From Leisingera aquaemixtae (lineage in GTDB: Bacteria > Pseudomonadota > Alphaproteobacteria > Rhodobacterales > Rhodobacteraceae): a stretch of DNA of 64,000 bases. Position numbers and translations under genes: made by a program. The stretch is taken from contig NZ_CYSR01000040.1 in assembly GCF_001458395.1 (NCBI RefSeq), positions 62,001 through 126,000 of the forward strand, given 5' to 3'. Positions 26,986 to 36,662 of the stretch are shown piece by piece. How positions within the stretch are numbered: position 1 is the stretch's first letter; each line of letters opens with the position of its first letter. Under the pieces are notes generated by a model. That model had not been told where the DNA came from. It did no database searches and saw only the letters and a list, made by a program, of their open reading frames with translations.

Positions 26986-27764
26986 AGCGAGAAGAACACC
27001 CCTGTGAGGACAAAGTTGGCGGCCAGGATCAGCACCGCGGCGGCTTCCACCGAGCCTTTGGTGGCCCGGCCCACGCCCTGCGCGCCGCGGCCCGACTGCA
27101 TGCCGTAGTAGCAGCCCATCATCGCCGCGATGGTGCCGAATGCCGCGCCCTTGACCAGCGAGGAGACGATGTCGAGCGGCTCCAGGAAGTCGACCGTGTT
27201 CTTGAGGTAGGCGGCAGCGTTGAAGCCGAGGTTCTGCACCGCCACCGTATAGCCGCCCATGATGCCGATGATGTCGCCGATGCCGACCAGCACCGGCACC
27301 GTGATCAGCGCCGCCAGCACGCGGGGCGCGACCAGGTACTTCATCGGATGGGTGGACAGCGTCACCAGCGCGTCGATCTGCTCGGTCACCTTCATGGTGG
27401 CGATCTCCGCCGCAATGGAAGAGGTCACCCGTGCCGCGATCATCAGCCCGACCAGAACCGGGCCCAACTCGCGCACCATGCCGATCGCGACGATCTGCGG
27501 CACCACGGCTTCGGCGTTGAAGCGGGCGCCACCGGCATAGATCTGCAGCGCCAGCGCGCCGCCGGTGAAAATCGCGGTTAGGCCGACCACCGGCAGCGAC
27601 AGCCAGCCGATGTTCAGCAGCGCGTTCAGCACTTCCCGCGGGTAATAGGGCGGGCGCAGCATATGGCTGAAGGCCCCCAGCGCAAACAGCGCCGCGCGGC
27701 CAACAGCCGACAGCCCCGCCAGGGCGGTGCGGCCCAGCCGGGCCAGGAGAGCGATTGGAGTCAT
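26982..27764 (-). CDS. ABC transporter permease, MlaE-like
   Basis: A 260-residue MlaE/YrbE permease. Hallmarks: [17 protein letters not shown], the [46 protein letters not shown] block, which is the signature of the family, and [26 protein letters not shown]. It pairs with the MlaF-like ATPase (4-bp overlap downstream). Its own start overlaps the alr stop by 4 bp, so alr-mlaE-mlaF form one coupled operon. Likely moves phospholipid between the membranes together with an MCE protein encoded elsewhere. Confidence 0.92.
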   Translation of the reverse strand: MTPIALLARLGRTALAGLSAVGRAALFALGAFSHMLRPPYYPREVLNALLNIGWLSLPVVGLTAIFTGGALALQIYAGGARFNAEAVVPQIVAIGMVRELGPVLVGLMIAARVTSSIAAEIATMKVTEQIDALVTLSTHPMKYLVAPRVLAALITVPVLVGIGDIIGIMGGYTVAVQNLGFNAAAYLKNTVDFLEPLDIVSSLVKGAAFGTIAAMMGCYYGMQSGRGAQGVGRATKGSVEAAAVLILAANFVLTGVFFSL

Positions 27765-28798
27765 CCCAGATATGTCCGTGCCGAACGGTGGCCTGAGGAG
27801 GTCAGGATTTCATAGCCGATGGTGCCCGCCGCATCGGCGAGCATGTCCACTGTCTGGCGCTCGTTCAGGATTGCCAGCATGTCCGGCACCTCGGCCAGGT
27901 CGGTGACATCCACGGTGATCAGATCCATCGAGACGCGGCCGACAACGGGGCAGGGGGTATCGCCTGCGTAAACCTGAATGCCGCCCTGGCCCATCGCACG
28001 GTGCAACCCGTCGGCATAGCCGGCGGCAACGGTGGCGATGCGGCTGGGGCGTTTGGCGACCCAGGCATTGCCGTAACCGGCGCTTTCGCCCGGCTCCATA
28101 TCGCGCACCTGAATCACAGGCAGGTCCAGCTGCACCACCGGCAGCGCGTCCTTGAACGGCAGCCCGCCATAGAGGCCGATGCCGGGGCGGCAGAGGTCGA
28201 AGTGGTAATCGGCGCCCAGCAGCATCCCGCCGGTCGCGGCCAGCGAGCGGGGAATGTCCAGCCCGTCCGTCAGCTCGCGGAAGGTGTGCAGCTGGCGGGC
28301 GTTCATGCCGTGGCCCGGCTCATCGGCGCAGGCCAGATGCGACATCAGGAGCACCGGGTTCTGGCCCAGGGCGATTTCCGCCACCGCGGCCCATTCGCCC
28401 GCCTCCATGCCCAGCCGGTTCATGCCGCTGTCCAGCTGCACCCCGAACGGGTGGCCCGGCAGGGTCTCGAAATGGCGCAGCATCTGGTCCAGCGAGTTCA
28501 GCATCGGCGTCAGCTGGAAATCCTTCAACAGCTTGGCGTCGCCCTCCATATGGCCGGAGAACACCGAAATGCCGGGGCCCGGCCCCAGCGCGCGGCGCAG
28601 CGCGCCGCCTTCCTCGGCCGCGGCCACAAAGAAGTTGCGCGCGCCCGCCCGGGCCAGCGCCTTGCCGACGCGGCCTGCATCCAGGCCGTAGCCGTTCGCC
28701 TTGACCACCGCGGCCGTCTCGCAGTTGGTCAGCGCATCCAGATTCCGCCAGTTGGTGACCAGCGCATCCAGGTTGATTGTCAATCTTGCCGTGCTCAT
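27761..28798 (-). CDS. alr: Alanine racemase
   Basis: A 345-residue fold-type III PLP enzyme that makes D-alanine for peptidoglycan. The PLP-lysine motif [14 protein letters not shown] is near residue 33, RPGIGLYGG and the catalytic tyrosine region ESAGYGNAW follow, and [16 protein letters not shown] is the second-domain signature. Start [13 protein letters not shown]. First gene of the alr-mlaE-mlaF operon, an arrangement in which the overlaps (4 bp each) suggest coupled translation. It is downstream of dnaB, as in related genomes, but separated by the dnaB terminator. Confidence 0.95.
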   Translation of the reverse strand: MSTARLTINLDALVTNWRNLDALTNCETAAVVKANGYGLDAGRVGKALARAGARNFFVAAAEEGGALRRALGPGPGISVFSGHMEGDAKLLKDFQLTPMLNSLDQMLRHFETLPGHPFGVQLDSGMNRLGMEAGEWAAVAEIALGQNPVLLMSHLACADEPGHGMNARQLHTFRELTDGLDIPRSLAATGGMLLGADYHFDLCRPGIGLYGGLPFKDALPVVQLDLPVIQVRDMEPGESAGYGNAWVAKRPSRIATVAAGYADGLHRAMGQGGIQVYAGDTPCPVVGRVSMDLITVDVTDLAEVPDMLAILNERQTVDMLADAAGTIGYEILTSSGHRSARTYLG

Positions 28799-28875
28799 GC
28801 GGTGTTCATGACATGGGCGGGGCGCAGGTCAAGGGGGAAAAACCGGAATGCCGGCGGAGGTTTGCCTTTGAAGAA

Positions 28876-28914
28876 GCAAAAAAGCCCGGTCCGGCGGGGG
28901 AGCCGGCCCGGGCT
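28876..28914 (-). terminator. Rho-independent terminator of dnaB
   Basis: AGCCCGG (28883..28889) pairs with CCGGGCT (28908..28914), with an inner CCGGC/GCCGG stem. Read leftward it is followed by TTTTTTGC. 80 bp after the dnaB stop. Confidence 0.8.
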
Positions 28915-28993
28915 GGTGCTGATGGCCTGACGGTCAATGGATCCGGCAGGCAGCAGCGCTGAAATTCCGCGATCCGGGCCGCAGGGGCCGGGA

Positions 28994-30517
28994 TCAGTGC
29001 TCGTCGTAGCCTTGCTGCCAGGCTTTGGCGAGGTTGCCGAAGCGGGTGAACTGCGCCTCAAACGACAGCTCCACCGTGCCGATGGGGCCGTGACGCTGCT
29101 TGCCGACGATGACTTCGGCCTTGGCGTGCAGCCGCTCCATCGCCTGCTTCCACTCTTCCATCTTCTCCAGCTCGTGGTCGCCGGGCTTCTCCCGTTCCTT
29201 GTAGTATTCCTCACGGAACACGAACATCACCACGTCGGCGTCCTGTTCGATCGAGCCCGATTCCCGCAGGTCCGACAGCTGCGGACGCTTGTCCTCGCGG
29301 TTCTCCACCTGGCGCGACAGCTGCGACAGCGCGATCACCGGGATGTTCAATTCCTTTGCAATCGCCTTCATCCCCATCGAGATTTCGGCGATCTCGTTCA
29401 CCCGGTTGTCGGCCATGCCGCGGCACAGCTGCAGATAGTCGATCACCAAAAGGTCCAGCCCGTGGGTCCGCTTCAGGCGCCGTGCCCGTGCGGCCAGTTG
29501 GGAGATCGGAATGGCCGGCGTGTCGTCAATGAACAGCGGGCAGCTTTCCAGATCCTTTGCCGCTTGCACGAAGCGGCGGAATTCGCTTTCGGTCATGTCG
29601 CCCTGGCGGATCTTGTGCGAGGAGATTTCCGACGCCTCCGCCAGAATACGCCCCGCCAGCTGCTCGGCGCTCATCTCCAGCGAGAAGAACCCCACCACGC
29701 CGCCATCCAGCGCGCCTTCCGATCCGTCGGGTTTCACCCCGCGTTTGTATGCCTTGGCGACGTTGAAGGCGATGTTGGTCGCCAGCGACGTCTTGCCCAT
29801 AGAGGGGCGGCCTGCGAGGATGAGGAGGTCCGAGGGATGCAGGCCGCCAAGTTGTTTGTCGAGGTCTGTCAGGCCCGTCGAGATGCCGGCCATGCCGCCA
29901 CCCCGCTGATACGCCTCGTTGGTCACATTGACCGCTTCTGTGACGGCCTTCAGGAAAGATTTGAAGCCGCTTTCCGTCTGGCCCTGCTCTGCCAGCTGGT
30001 AAAGCGCCTGCTCTGCCTCAACAATCTGCTCTTTGGGTTCTGATGCCACGTCAACGCGGCGTGCCTTTTCTGAAATGCTCTGGCCCAGGGCGATCAGCTC
30101 GCGCCGGATCGCCAGGTCGTAAATCATCTGCGCGTAATCCCGCACCGCAAAGGCGGAGATCGACGCGCCGGCGAGCTTGGCCAGATAGGCCGGCCCGCCC
30201 AGTTCCTTCAGCCCTTCGTGGTCCTCCAGGAAGGCCTTCAGCGTCACCGGCGAGGCCAGCGCGTTCTTGGAGATCCGCGCCGCCGCCACCTCATAGATGC
30301 GGGCATGGACCGGGTCATAGAAATGCGACGAGTCGATGATCAGCGCGATCTTGTCGTAGACCTCGTTGTTGGTCAGGATCGCGCCCAACAGCTGCTGTTC
30401 CGCCTCTACCGAATGGGGCAGCTCGTTGTCCGGCATCGCGGCCGCCGGCGCCGCGGCCGGTTCGGGCATCGGGGCAGCAGGGGGCATATCGCCGTCGAAA
30501 GGGGTAATCTCGTTCAT
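28994..30517 (-). CDS. dnaB: Replicative DNA helicase DnaB
   Basis: A 507-residue hexameric replicative helicase. After an Ala/Pro-rich N-terminal extension of about 30 residues comes the N-terminal domain (NELPHSVEAEQQLLGAILTNNEVYDKI). The RecA-like domain carries Walker A LAGRPSMGKTSLATNIAFN (near residue 235), GFFSLEMSAEQL, LDLLVIDYLQL and ALSQLSRQVENREDKRPQLSDLRESGSIEQDAD. No intein is inserted at the usual sites. ATG 30517 chosen over an adjacent upstream GTG. Its promoter region contains a GANTC inverted repeat and DnaA-like boxes. Confidence 0.96.
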   Translation of the reverse strand: MNEITPFDGDMPPAAPMPEPAAAPAAAMPDNELPHSVEAEQQLLGAILTNNEVYDKIALIIDSSHFYDPVHARIYEVAAARISKNALASPVTLKAFLEDHEGLKELGGPAYLAKLAGASISAFAVRDYAQMIYDLAIRRELIALGQSISEKARRVDVASEPKEQIVEAEQALYQLAEQGQTESGFKSFLKAVTEAVNVTNEAYQRGGGMAGISTGLTDLDKQLGGLHPSDLLILAGRPSMGKTSLATNIAFNVAKAYKRGVKPDGSEGALDGGVVGFFSLEMSAEQLAGRILAEASEISSHKIRQGDMTESEFRRFVQAAKDLESCPLFIDDTPAIPISQLAARARRLKRTHGLDLLVIDYLQLCRGMADNRVNEIAEISMGMKAIAKELNIPVIALSQLSRQVENREDKRPQLSDLRESGSIEQDADVVMFVFREEYYKEREKPGDHELEKMEEWKQAMERLHAKAEVIVGKQRHGPIGTVELSFEAQFTRFGNLAKAWQQGYDEH

Positions 30518-30573
30518 CACTGCTCTCGTCTTTCCGGCCGCCTTATACGGTGCGCGGGGCCATTCGCCTATCT

Positions 30574-30602
30574 GGGAATCTCTGGGGATTCCCTGTGGAT
30601 AT
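30574..30602. promoter_or_regulatory. GANTC inverted repeat abutting a DnaA-like box, upstream of dnaB
   Basis: GGGAATC (30574..30580), 6 nt, GATTCCC (30587..30593), each arm with one GANTC site. TGTGGATAT (30594..30602) follows directly; its complement ATATCCACA differs from the DnaA box at one base. About 60-85 bp upstream of the dnaB start. Confidence 0.55.
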
Positions 30603-30736
30603 CCGCACCGGGCCTGTGGGCTGTTTACCGCAATGGGCCAGCAAGCCTGTCCTATGAAGGCTACATGATGCGGCCGCGTTTGGATAGGCCCCTATATCTG
30701 CGCATCAGCTGCCGCGGGGAACGATTCGAGGCAGGC

Positions 30737-30776
30737 TTTTCCACAGCCCGCCGGGGAACGCTTAACCAAGCGTTAA
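30737..30776. promoter_or_regulatory. DnaA-like box plus CtrA-like dyad
   Basis: TTTTCCACA (30737..30745; one mismatch to the DnaA box) and a dyad CGCTTAAC-CAAGC-GTTAAGCG whose core reads TTAA-N7-TTAA (30762..30776), lacking only the final C of the CtrA consensus. The dyad could instead be a pyrE terminator hairpin. Confidence 0.4.
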
Positions 30777-30846
30777 GCGGATATTCGCGTGCCGCGCCTG
30801 CTGCGGCCCTGGCGGCGGACTGGCGGGCGATGTGCCCGCCGCAGCC

Positions 30847-31527
30847 TCACTCTGCCTTGTTGGCTTCCTGCCAGGCGCGCGGATCCTTGAGGAATGTCTC
30901 CACCTCGGCCAGCGTCTCCTCGCTGAAGCTTTTCTGTGCCTTGGCTTCTGCCAGAACATCCCACCAGGTGCACAGGTAATGCAGCTCAACGCCGTGGTCG
31001 CCCAGGCGCTTGGTGGTTTCGGGGAAGATGTCGTAGTAGAAGATCACCGCGGTGTGGCCGCAAGACGCGCCGGTTTCGCGGATTGCATCGACAAAGGACA
31101 GTTTCGAGCCGCCGTCGGTGGTCATGTCTTCCACGAGCAGCACCCGCTGATCCTCGGTCATCACCCCTTCGATGCGGGCGTTCCTGCCATAGCCCTTGGG
31201 CTTCTTGCGCACATAGGTCATCGGCAGCGCCAGCCGCTCCGCCACCAGCGCGGCAAACGGAATGCCCGCAGTTTCGCCGCCGGCGATGTTGTCGAACGCC
31301 TCAAAGCCCGCGTTGCGCATCACGGTGACGGCCATGAAATCCATCAGGGTGGAGCGGATGCGCGGGTAGGAGATCAGCTTGCGGCAGTCGATATAGCTGG
31401 GCGAGGGCAGGCCGGACGCCAGCGTATAGGGCGTCTCGGTATTGAAGTTCACCGCGCCGATTTCCAGCAGCATCCGGGCCGACAGGCGGGCGATTTCTTC
31501 TTTCGACGGGTAGGAAGAGGGGATCAT
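30847..31527 (-). CDS. pyrE: Orotate phosphoribosyltransferase
   Basis: A 226-residue PyrE converting orotate and PRPP to [22 protein letters not shown] and [23 protein letters not shown] are OPRTase blocks, and the PRPP loop is [18 protein letters not shown] (VEDxxTxGxS). The basic [17 protein letters not shown] segment is the flexible catalytic loop. I start at ATG 31527 ([15 protein letters not shown]), the family's usual N-terminus; an ATG four codons upstream is possible. pyrC lies nearby on the same strand with an RTX gene in between. Confidence 0.95.
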   Translation of the reverse strand: MIPSSYPSKEEIARLSARMLLEIGAVNFNTETPYTLASGLPSPSYIDCRKLISYPRIRSTLMDFMAVTVMRNAGFEAFDNIAGGETAGIPFAALVAERLALPMTYVRKKPKGYGRNARIEGVMTEDQRVLLVEDMTTDGGSKLSFVDAIRETGASCGHTAVIFYYDIFPETTKRLGDHGVELHYLCTWWDVLAEAKAQKSFSEETLAEVETFLKDPRAWQEANKAE

Positions 31528-31644
31528 GGCGGCGGGCATCCTTTGCGGCAGCGGTTTTGCTGTCCTTAAACCGGAACGCCACCGGTTTGAAGCCCCGGCG
31601 AAGGGCCGGCCCCCAATGATCGCGGGGGCCGGCCGCAGCGCGGG

Positions 31645-33003
31645 TCAGAAAATGAAATCGTTGCCCGACAGGTCGGCGATCCCGATCCCGTCCAGCGTGA
31701 TCGTATTGCCGTTGTTGTCGCTGATCACGGCATCGCCATCGCCGTTTTCGGACAGGTGGTTGTTCTTCAGATCGCGGAACGACTTGATGGGGGTGACATC
31801 GGACAGGTCGATCTTTTCCTTGCGTCCGGCGGTCTCGAAATCCGACACGGTGTCGTCGCCGAAGGCGCCCCTGAAGATGAACCGGTCGGCGCCGCCGTCT
31901 CCGAACAGATCGTCGTTGCCGCCGTCGCCCAGGATCTTGTCGCGCCCGGCGCCGCCCATGATCAGGTCATCGCCGCCTTTGCCGGACAGCGTGTCATTGC
32001 CGCCCAGGCCCATCAGGCGGTTGCCGCCGCCATTGCCCAGCAGCTTGTCCGCGCTTTCCGAGCCGCGGGCCCGTTCGATGCTTTTCAGCGTGTCGCGGTC
32101 GCCGAACCCGTCGATGGCAAAGCCCTTGGCCAGGTCCACGGTCACGCCGTCCTCGCCGCCATAGCGCGCGTCGCGGTCATAGCGGACCTCGTCTTTGCCC
32201 TTGCCGCCGTTGATGGTGTCGTTGCCTTCGATGCCGCGGAAGTAGTTGGCCTTGCCGTTGCCAATCAGCTTGTCATCATGGGCGGAGCCGCGCAGCGCCT
32301 CGATGCTTTTCAGCGTGTCTGTCTTGCCCCAGCCGTCCGTCGCGGTGCCCTTGCCCAGATGCGCAATGACCCCATTCGGGTCATTGGTAAAGGCGACCTG
32401 ATCAAAGGTGCCGCTGCCGCCGTTATAGGTGTCGCGCCCGTTGGAACTGACGAAATAGTCGTCACCGGCACCGCCATAAAAGGTGTCGCGGCCCGGCGTG
32501 CCGTAGAACTCGTCGTCTTCGGTGGAGGTTGCCCCGTCGATCGAGGACCAAGCGATTGGTGAGTTCGCGCCATACGCGCCAGTCGGTTTGGTTAAGGAGG
32601 CAATATCGTTCTCGACTGCGGACCAGCCCAACGTGTCAATGTCAGGCAACGCTTTGCCATCCAGTACAAAGTAGAATTCCGTGTCGGTGTTCGCACCTGT
32701 TTCAAGTGAGATAATCAGAATGACGCTCGATCCGCCGCTTTTCCAGTTCGCCTGCGTGATCAGGGCTTCCTCGGAAAGCACATCGAAGTCCGGATTGTCC
32801 AGATTGACGCCACCGAGAATGGCCTGAGCGACGTCATCGTTCATGTCGATGAAGAAAACTCCGTCGTCTTCTTCACCGGTGAAAGTGTATGTGAAGGTCG
32901 AGCTGGCGCTCGTAACCGTCACGGCGGCCTCGATCGAACTGGCGTTCGTCGTTGTATCTCCGTCGTAATCGACCCGCGCGCCACTGAACGTAAAAGTTGT
33001 CAT
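31645..33003 (-). CDS. RTX calcium-binding repeat protein, likely type I secreted
   Basis: A 452-residue acidic protein. Residues 1-150 form a Thr/Ser/Asp-rich beta domain without a known family. From about 165 come nonapeptide calcium repeats (GGAGDDYFV, GGKGKDEVR, GLGGNDTLSGKGGDDLIMGG, GDGGNDDLFGDGGADRFIF). Residues 211-268 and 286-343 are clear internal duplicates (DG-x-G-xx-DTLKSIE-xx-RGS-xxx-DKL-x-GNG). A C-terminal segment DGIGIADLSGNDFIF fits a type I secretion signal. No transporter genes adjoin it. The coding DNA for the N-terminal third is distinctly less GC-rich. ATG follows AAGGGG. It is inserted between pyrE and pyrC. Confidence 0.82.
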   Translation of the reverse strand: MTTFTFSGARVDYDGDTTTNASSIEAAVTVTSASSTFTYTFTGEEDDGVFFIDMNDDVAQAILGGVNLDNPDFDVLSEEALITQANWKSGGSSVILIISLETGANTDTEFYFVLDGKALPDIDTLGWSAVENDIASLTKPTGAYGANSPIAWSSIDGATSTEDDEFYGTPGRDTFYGGAGDDYFVSSNGRDTYNGGSGTFDQVAFTNDPNGVIAHLGKGTATDGWGKTDTLKSIEALRGSAHDDKLIGNGKANYFRGIEGNDTINGGKGKDEVRYDRDARYGGEDGVTVDLAKGFAIDGFGDRDTLKSIERARGSESADKLLGNGGGNRLMGLGGNDTLSGKGGDDLIMGGAGRDKILGDGGNDDLFGDGGADRFIFRGAFGDDTVSDFETAGRKEKIDLSDVTPIKSFRDLKNNHLSENGDGDAVISDNNGNTITLDGIGIADLSGNDFIF

Positions 33004-33134
33004 ACCCTTGCCCCTTACCGGTAAATGCCAGCGGCAGCCGCTGGCGGAAATCAATAGCCCGATACTTGAGTGGGGCTGCTGATTCCCGGCAAGGCGAAGG
33101 GGAGCGAAATTTTACTGTTGGTTAACAAGTGTTG

Positions 33135-34175
33135 CTATTCGGCACGCCAGTAAACCTCAAAGCCCGGATCAAACACGGTGACAGGCCCGTCGCCGGTCTC
33201 GATCTTCTCCGGAAACGCCACGGCGGTTTCCGACTTGGTCAGGGTCAGCGTCTGATCGCTCACCGGCAGACCATAAAAAGCAGGGCCGTGTTCGGAGGCA
33301 AAGCCCGCTAGCTTGTCCAGCGCGCCGTCTTCCTCGAACACATGCGCCAAGAGGGACATGGTATTTGTGGCGGTGAAACAGCCCGCACAGCCGCAGGCGC
33401 TTTCCTTGTTCGGGTCGGTATGGGGCGCCGAGTCCGTGCCGAGGAAATACCGCTTGTCGCCCGAGGTTGCGGCCCTCCGCAGCGCCAGCCGGTGCTCCTC
33501 GCGCTTGGCCACCGGCAGGCAGTAGTAATGCGGCTTGACGCCGCCCACCAGGATGTGGTTGCGGTTGATGATCAGGTGGTGCGTGGTGATCGTCGCGCCC
33601 AGATCACGCTCCTGGCTCGCCACGTAGTCGGCAGCGTTTTTGGTGGTGATATGCTCCATCACCACCCGCAGCCCCGGCGTGGAGCGGCGGATCGGGTCCA
33701 GCACCCGGTCGATGAACACCGCCTCGCGGTCGAAGATGTCGATGTCGTGGTCAGTCACTTCGCCGTGGGTGCAGAGCGGCAGGCCGATTTCGGCCATCTT
33801 CTCCAGCACCGGGCGCACCTTGTCGAAATCGCGCACACCGGAGGCCGAATTGGTGGTCGCCCCCGCCGGGTACAGCTTCACCGCCTTGACCAATCCGCTG
33901 GCATGGGCGGCGGCCACATCCGCCGGATCGGTGTCCTCGGTCAGGTAGAGGGTCATCAGCGGCTCGAACGCCATGCCGCCGGGCAGCGCCGCCAGAATGC
34001 GGTCGCGGTAGGCGGCGGCCTGGTCCCCGGTCACCACCGGCGGCACCAGGTTCGGCATGATGATGGCGCGGCCGAAATGGCGGGCGGTTTCGGGCAGTAC
34101 GGCCTGCAGCATCGCGCCATCGCGCAGATGCAGGTGCCAGTCGTCGGGGCGGGGGATGGTCAGCGTCTGGGTCAT
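33135..34175 (-). CDS. pyrC: Dihydroorotase, type II homodimeric
   Basis: A 346-residue zinc amidohydrolase closing carbamoyl-aspartate to dihydroorotate. Metal ligands: DWHLHLRDG (HxH, about 12-20), the carboxylated lysine in [17 protein letters not shown], and VVMEHITTK. The catalytic Asp region is [10 protein letters not shown] near residue 250. Length and pattern match E. coli-type PyrC. Start [20 protein letters not shown]. Same strand as pyrE; both are pyrimidine genes, separated by the RTX gene. Confidence 0.95.
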   Translation of the reverse strand: MTQTLTIPRPDDWHLHLRDGAMLQAVLPETARHFGRAIIMPNLVPPVVTGDQAAAYRDRILAALPGGMAFEPLMTLYLTEDTDPADVAAAHASGLVKAVKLYPAGATTNSASGVRDFDKVRPVLEKMAEIGLPLCTHGEVTDHDIDIFDREAVFIDRVLDPIRRSTPGLRVVMEHITTKNAADYVASQERDLGATITTHHLIINRNHILVGGVKPHYYCLPVAKREEHRLALRRAATSGDKRYFLGTDSAPHTDPNKESACGCAGCFTATNTMSLLAHVFEEDGALDKLAGFASEHGPAFYGLPVSDQTLTLTKSETAVAFPEKIETGDGPVTVFDPGFEVYWRAE

Positions 34176-34239
34176 GCGCCCGCGTTACCACATGGCAGCG
34201 GCGAAACAAAGCGGCGGATTGACCGGGCGGCGCCGCCGT

Positions 34240-35196
34240 TCAGCGTTTGGGCGGGAACCGGAATTCGCCGCTTTCGGCCCGCTGTTCCAGCTCCTGCAGG
34301 CGGCGGCGGAACCGCGGCGCCCGCATCCGCTCGGTCACGTTGCGGCACACCAGCGCAACCAGATAGTTGCGGTCCTCGCGCTCCAGCCGCCCCAGCAGGT
34401 TGCGCAGGTAGAAAGAGTTGTTGCGGCGGCTGCGGAACAGCTTGTGGAACGCCGCCGCCGTCAGCTTACGGCTGCCGGCCAGCGACAGGATGTGATACAG
34501 CATCTCCATCTCGATCAGCCGGGTCTGCACCGCATCGCCCAGATACGCCGCCCGCAGCCGGGTCACGTTCTTGCGGGCAAACAGCGAGGCGTGCATGGCG
34601 TCCAGACGCTCCTGCGGATCATAGATCACAAAGGCCTGTTCCGCCGCATCCAGCATATCCGGCGCATAGCCGTAGCGGTCGGTGAACGACAGGCGGCGCA
34701 TCTCGGTGAACCGGTCGTCCCATTCGGTCATCCGCGGCTCCAGCGTCGCCTGCGGCTGCACCGCCACCACCACAGCGCCGGGGGCTGCCACCGAATAGGC
34801 CGCCGCCGCATAGCCGCAAGGCCCTGCGCCGTAAAAGATCACATTGTCAAATTCGTCGAAGAAGCCGTCATCAATCAGCTGGTCGAAAAAGCCGTAGATA
34901 CGGTCATCGCGGAACCAGGTGTCGCCGTCGGAGACCACGCACATGTGCGACCAGCCCAGGTTCTTCACCAGATCGAATCCCAGCGGCTGCGCCAGATCGG
35001 ACAGGTTGTGAATGCCCTGCATGGTCTCAAAGGTCACCAGCAGCGTGTTGCCCTGGTCGATGAAGGTGGCGAAGTGACGGCTGCCCAGTTGCTGGTGCAT
35101 TCCGTACTCTTCCGCCAGGGCCGCCATCCGGGCCTTCCACTGCACAGGCTTCAGCCCGGAGAGGTCTTCTTCCAGATTTTCAAGTCCGTCCGGCAT
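34240..35196 (-). CDS. Conserved Roseobacter protein of unknown function
   Basis: A 318-residue soluble protein. A central segment, FDNVIFYGAGPCGYAAAAYSVAAPGAVVVAVQPQATL, looks like an alpha/beta-hydrolase-style strand-elbow-helix with Cys in the nucleophile place (G-P-C-G-Y) and a following strand. The C-terminus is basic and helical (FRSRRNNSFYLRNLLGRL, RMRAPRFRRRLQELEQR). Homologues are sometimes labelled phosphoadenosine phosphosulfate reductase, but no PAPS-reductase motif is visible. AGAGGA precedes ATG 35196. It forms a pair with the upstream glycosyltransferase (150 bp), suggesting a cell-surface carbohydrate context; inference only. Confidence 0.6.
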   Translation of the reverse strand: MPDGLENLEEDLSGLKPVQWKARMAALAEEYGMHQQLGSRHFATFIDQGNTLLVTFETMQGIHNLSDLAQPLGFDLVKNLGWSHMCVVSDGDTWFRDDRIYGFFDQLIDDGFFDEFDNVIFYGAGPCGYAAAAYSVAAPGAVVVAVQPQATLEPRMTEWDDRFTEMRRLSFTDRYGYAPDMLDAAEQAFVIYDPQERLDAMHASLFARKNVTRLRAAYLGDAVQTRLIEMEMLYHILSLAGSRKLTAAAFHKLFRSRRNNSFYLRNLLGRLEREDRNYLVALVCRNVTERMRAPRFRRRLQELEQRAESGEFRFPPKR

Positions 35197-35346
35197 ACCT
35201 GCTATCCTCTGCGCCCGTCGCAATACTGCGGGCTTGCTGCTCGGAGTCACAGTTAGGAGGCAATTGAGGCCAAATTTGGAAAAACTTCTGCCTCTTTAGG
35301 GCGTTGCAGCGTCCTTTCGGCGGCCTTCCGGCGCGGCGCCTGCGGT

Positions 35347-36411
35347 TCAGCTGCCGTCTTCGGGCTGCGCTCTGGCGGTCTGGCCCTGCAGGGCAAAGCC
35401 GCGCAGCAGCTCCGCCGCTGCCGGGCTCACCGCGCGTGAGGGCGGCGTCATCAGCAGCCGGGCAAACAGCGCGCGGGCGGGCTCCTGCTGCATCAGCGCT
35501 GCAAACCGTTCATGGCGCCACGCCACCGCGCTGGTATGCAGCCGCGCCAGCTCCGGGTCGCGCAGCAGGCCCGCTTGCAGCTCTGCCCGCGCCGCGCTGC
35601 TGCGCGGGATGGAAGTGTCGCTGGCCGCGCAGTAATTGCGCTCCACCCAGTAATCCATCCCCAGCTCCGCCTGCCGGTTGACCCGGCCGCGGTCGGCCTT
35701 CAGCACATAGCTCTCCATCGCGCCCAGCGGGTAGTGGTTCAACTGCGCCAGGCGCCCGTTCGGCTGGCCATAGCTGGAGAACAGTCGCTTGGTCTTGAAC
35801 TCGGCGCCCAGCTCGCGCCCCTCGCAGTCGAACCAGCGGAAGCGGTCCAGCCGCGCCGCGTCTTTCACGTCGCGGGGCCGGTGGACGCCGCATTTGCGGT
35901 AGGTGCCGTCGTTGCGGTACAGCGTCTTGAACATCACCGACCGCCAGGGCCAGTGGATCACCTCCGGCGCGCAGCGGGTGAACTGTTCCGTCACCGGCTG
36001 ATCCTCAAAGCGCACGATCCCGGCATTGCCGAACAGCCGCCAGGTCAGCGTCACCGCATCCGCCTGCGGCAGCGCCGCCAGCAGGTCCGCCACCGTGCCA
36101 TCGCCGGTCTTGATGCAGACAAACTCGTCGATATCCAGCACCAGCACCCAATCGATCAGCTTCATCAGCGGATGCCGGTCCGCCTGTTTCAGCGCGGTGA
36201 ACTGGATGCCGCCCTTGTCGTAAGGCCCCTCGTTGCGCACATGCGCGAGCTGCCCCAGCGCCTCCAGCCGGTCCAGCATCCGCGCCGTCCCGTCCTGGCA
36301 ATTGTTGGAAAAGACCAGGAAATCGGTAAAGCCGGCGGCCCGGTGATGGGCCAGCCATTCCAGCAGAAAGGCAGCTTCGTTGCGCACGCAGAGGACGGCC
36401 AGTACCCGCAT
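35347..36411 (-). CDS. Family 2-type glycosyltransferase
   Basis: A 354-residue cytosolic glycosyltransferase of the Glyco_tranf_2_4 (GT2/GT92-like) group. The start MRVLAVLCVRNEAAFLLEWLAHHRAAGFTDFLVFSNNCQDGT has the VRNE and SNNCxDGT motifs; WVLVLDIDEFVCIK is the DxD metal site, and the HRPRD and LNHYPLGAMESYVLKADRGRVN stretches follow. It would transfer a sugar to a surface polymer or protein; acceptor unknown. Divergent from the CO dehydrogenase accessory genes across a 251-bp gap. Confidence 0.82.
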   Translation of the reverse strand: MRVLAVLCVRNEAAFLLEWLAHHRAAGFTDFLVFSNNCQDGTARMLDRLEALGQLAHVRNEGPYDKGGIQFTALKQADRHPLMKLIDWVLVLDIDEFVCIKTGDGTVADLLAALPQADAVTLTWRLFGNAGIVRFEDQPVTEQFTRCAPEVIHWPWRSVMFKTLYRNDGTYRKCGVHRPRDVKDAARLDRFRWFDCEGRELGAEFKTKRLFSSYGQPNGRLAQLNHYPLGAMESYVLKADRGRVNRQAELGMDYWVERNYCAASDTSIPRSSAARAELQAGLLRDPELARLHTSAVAWRHERFAALMQQEPARALFARLLMTPPSRAVSPAAAELLRGFALQGQTARAQPEDGS

Positions 36412-36662
36412 CGCTCTCAGGCCTCCCGGATTGAGGCAGGCTGGCAGAACAGCTTGTGCGGGGCTTTGCGCATGGCGTGCTTCTCGGTCCTCGTAACCCG
36501 CGCCCGGGTCAGCGCATCTCTGTTGTGAAGTTTTACCTGCCCGGACGGGATTTACAACTCTGCGGCCGTCCAGGGCCGGCGCCGCCGCAGCGTCGCGGCG
36601 GCGCGCGGCTTGACCGGGGCCGTCCTGCGTGGCCTGTTGGGCGGGGTAAAGGGAGGCTCAGC

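Larger units (their letters stand above)
30518..30846. other. Intergenic region between dnaB and pyrE
   Basis: 329 bp with no credible gene. It holds the dnaB promoter region: a GANTC inverted repeat abutting a near-DnaA box (30574..30602), then a TTTTCCACA box and a CtrA-like dyad (30737..30776). The right end is the pyrE 3' flank. Confidence 0.6.
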
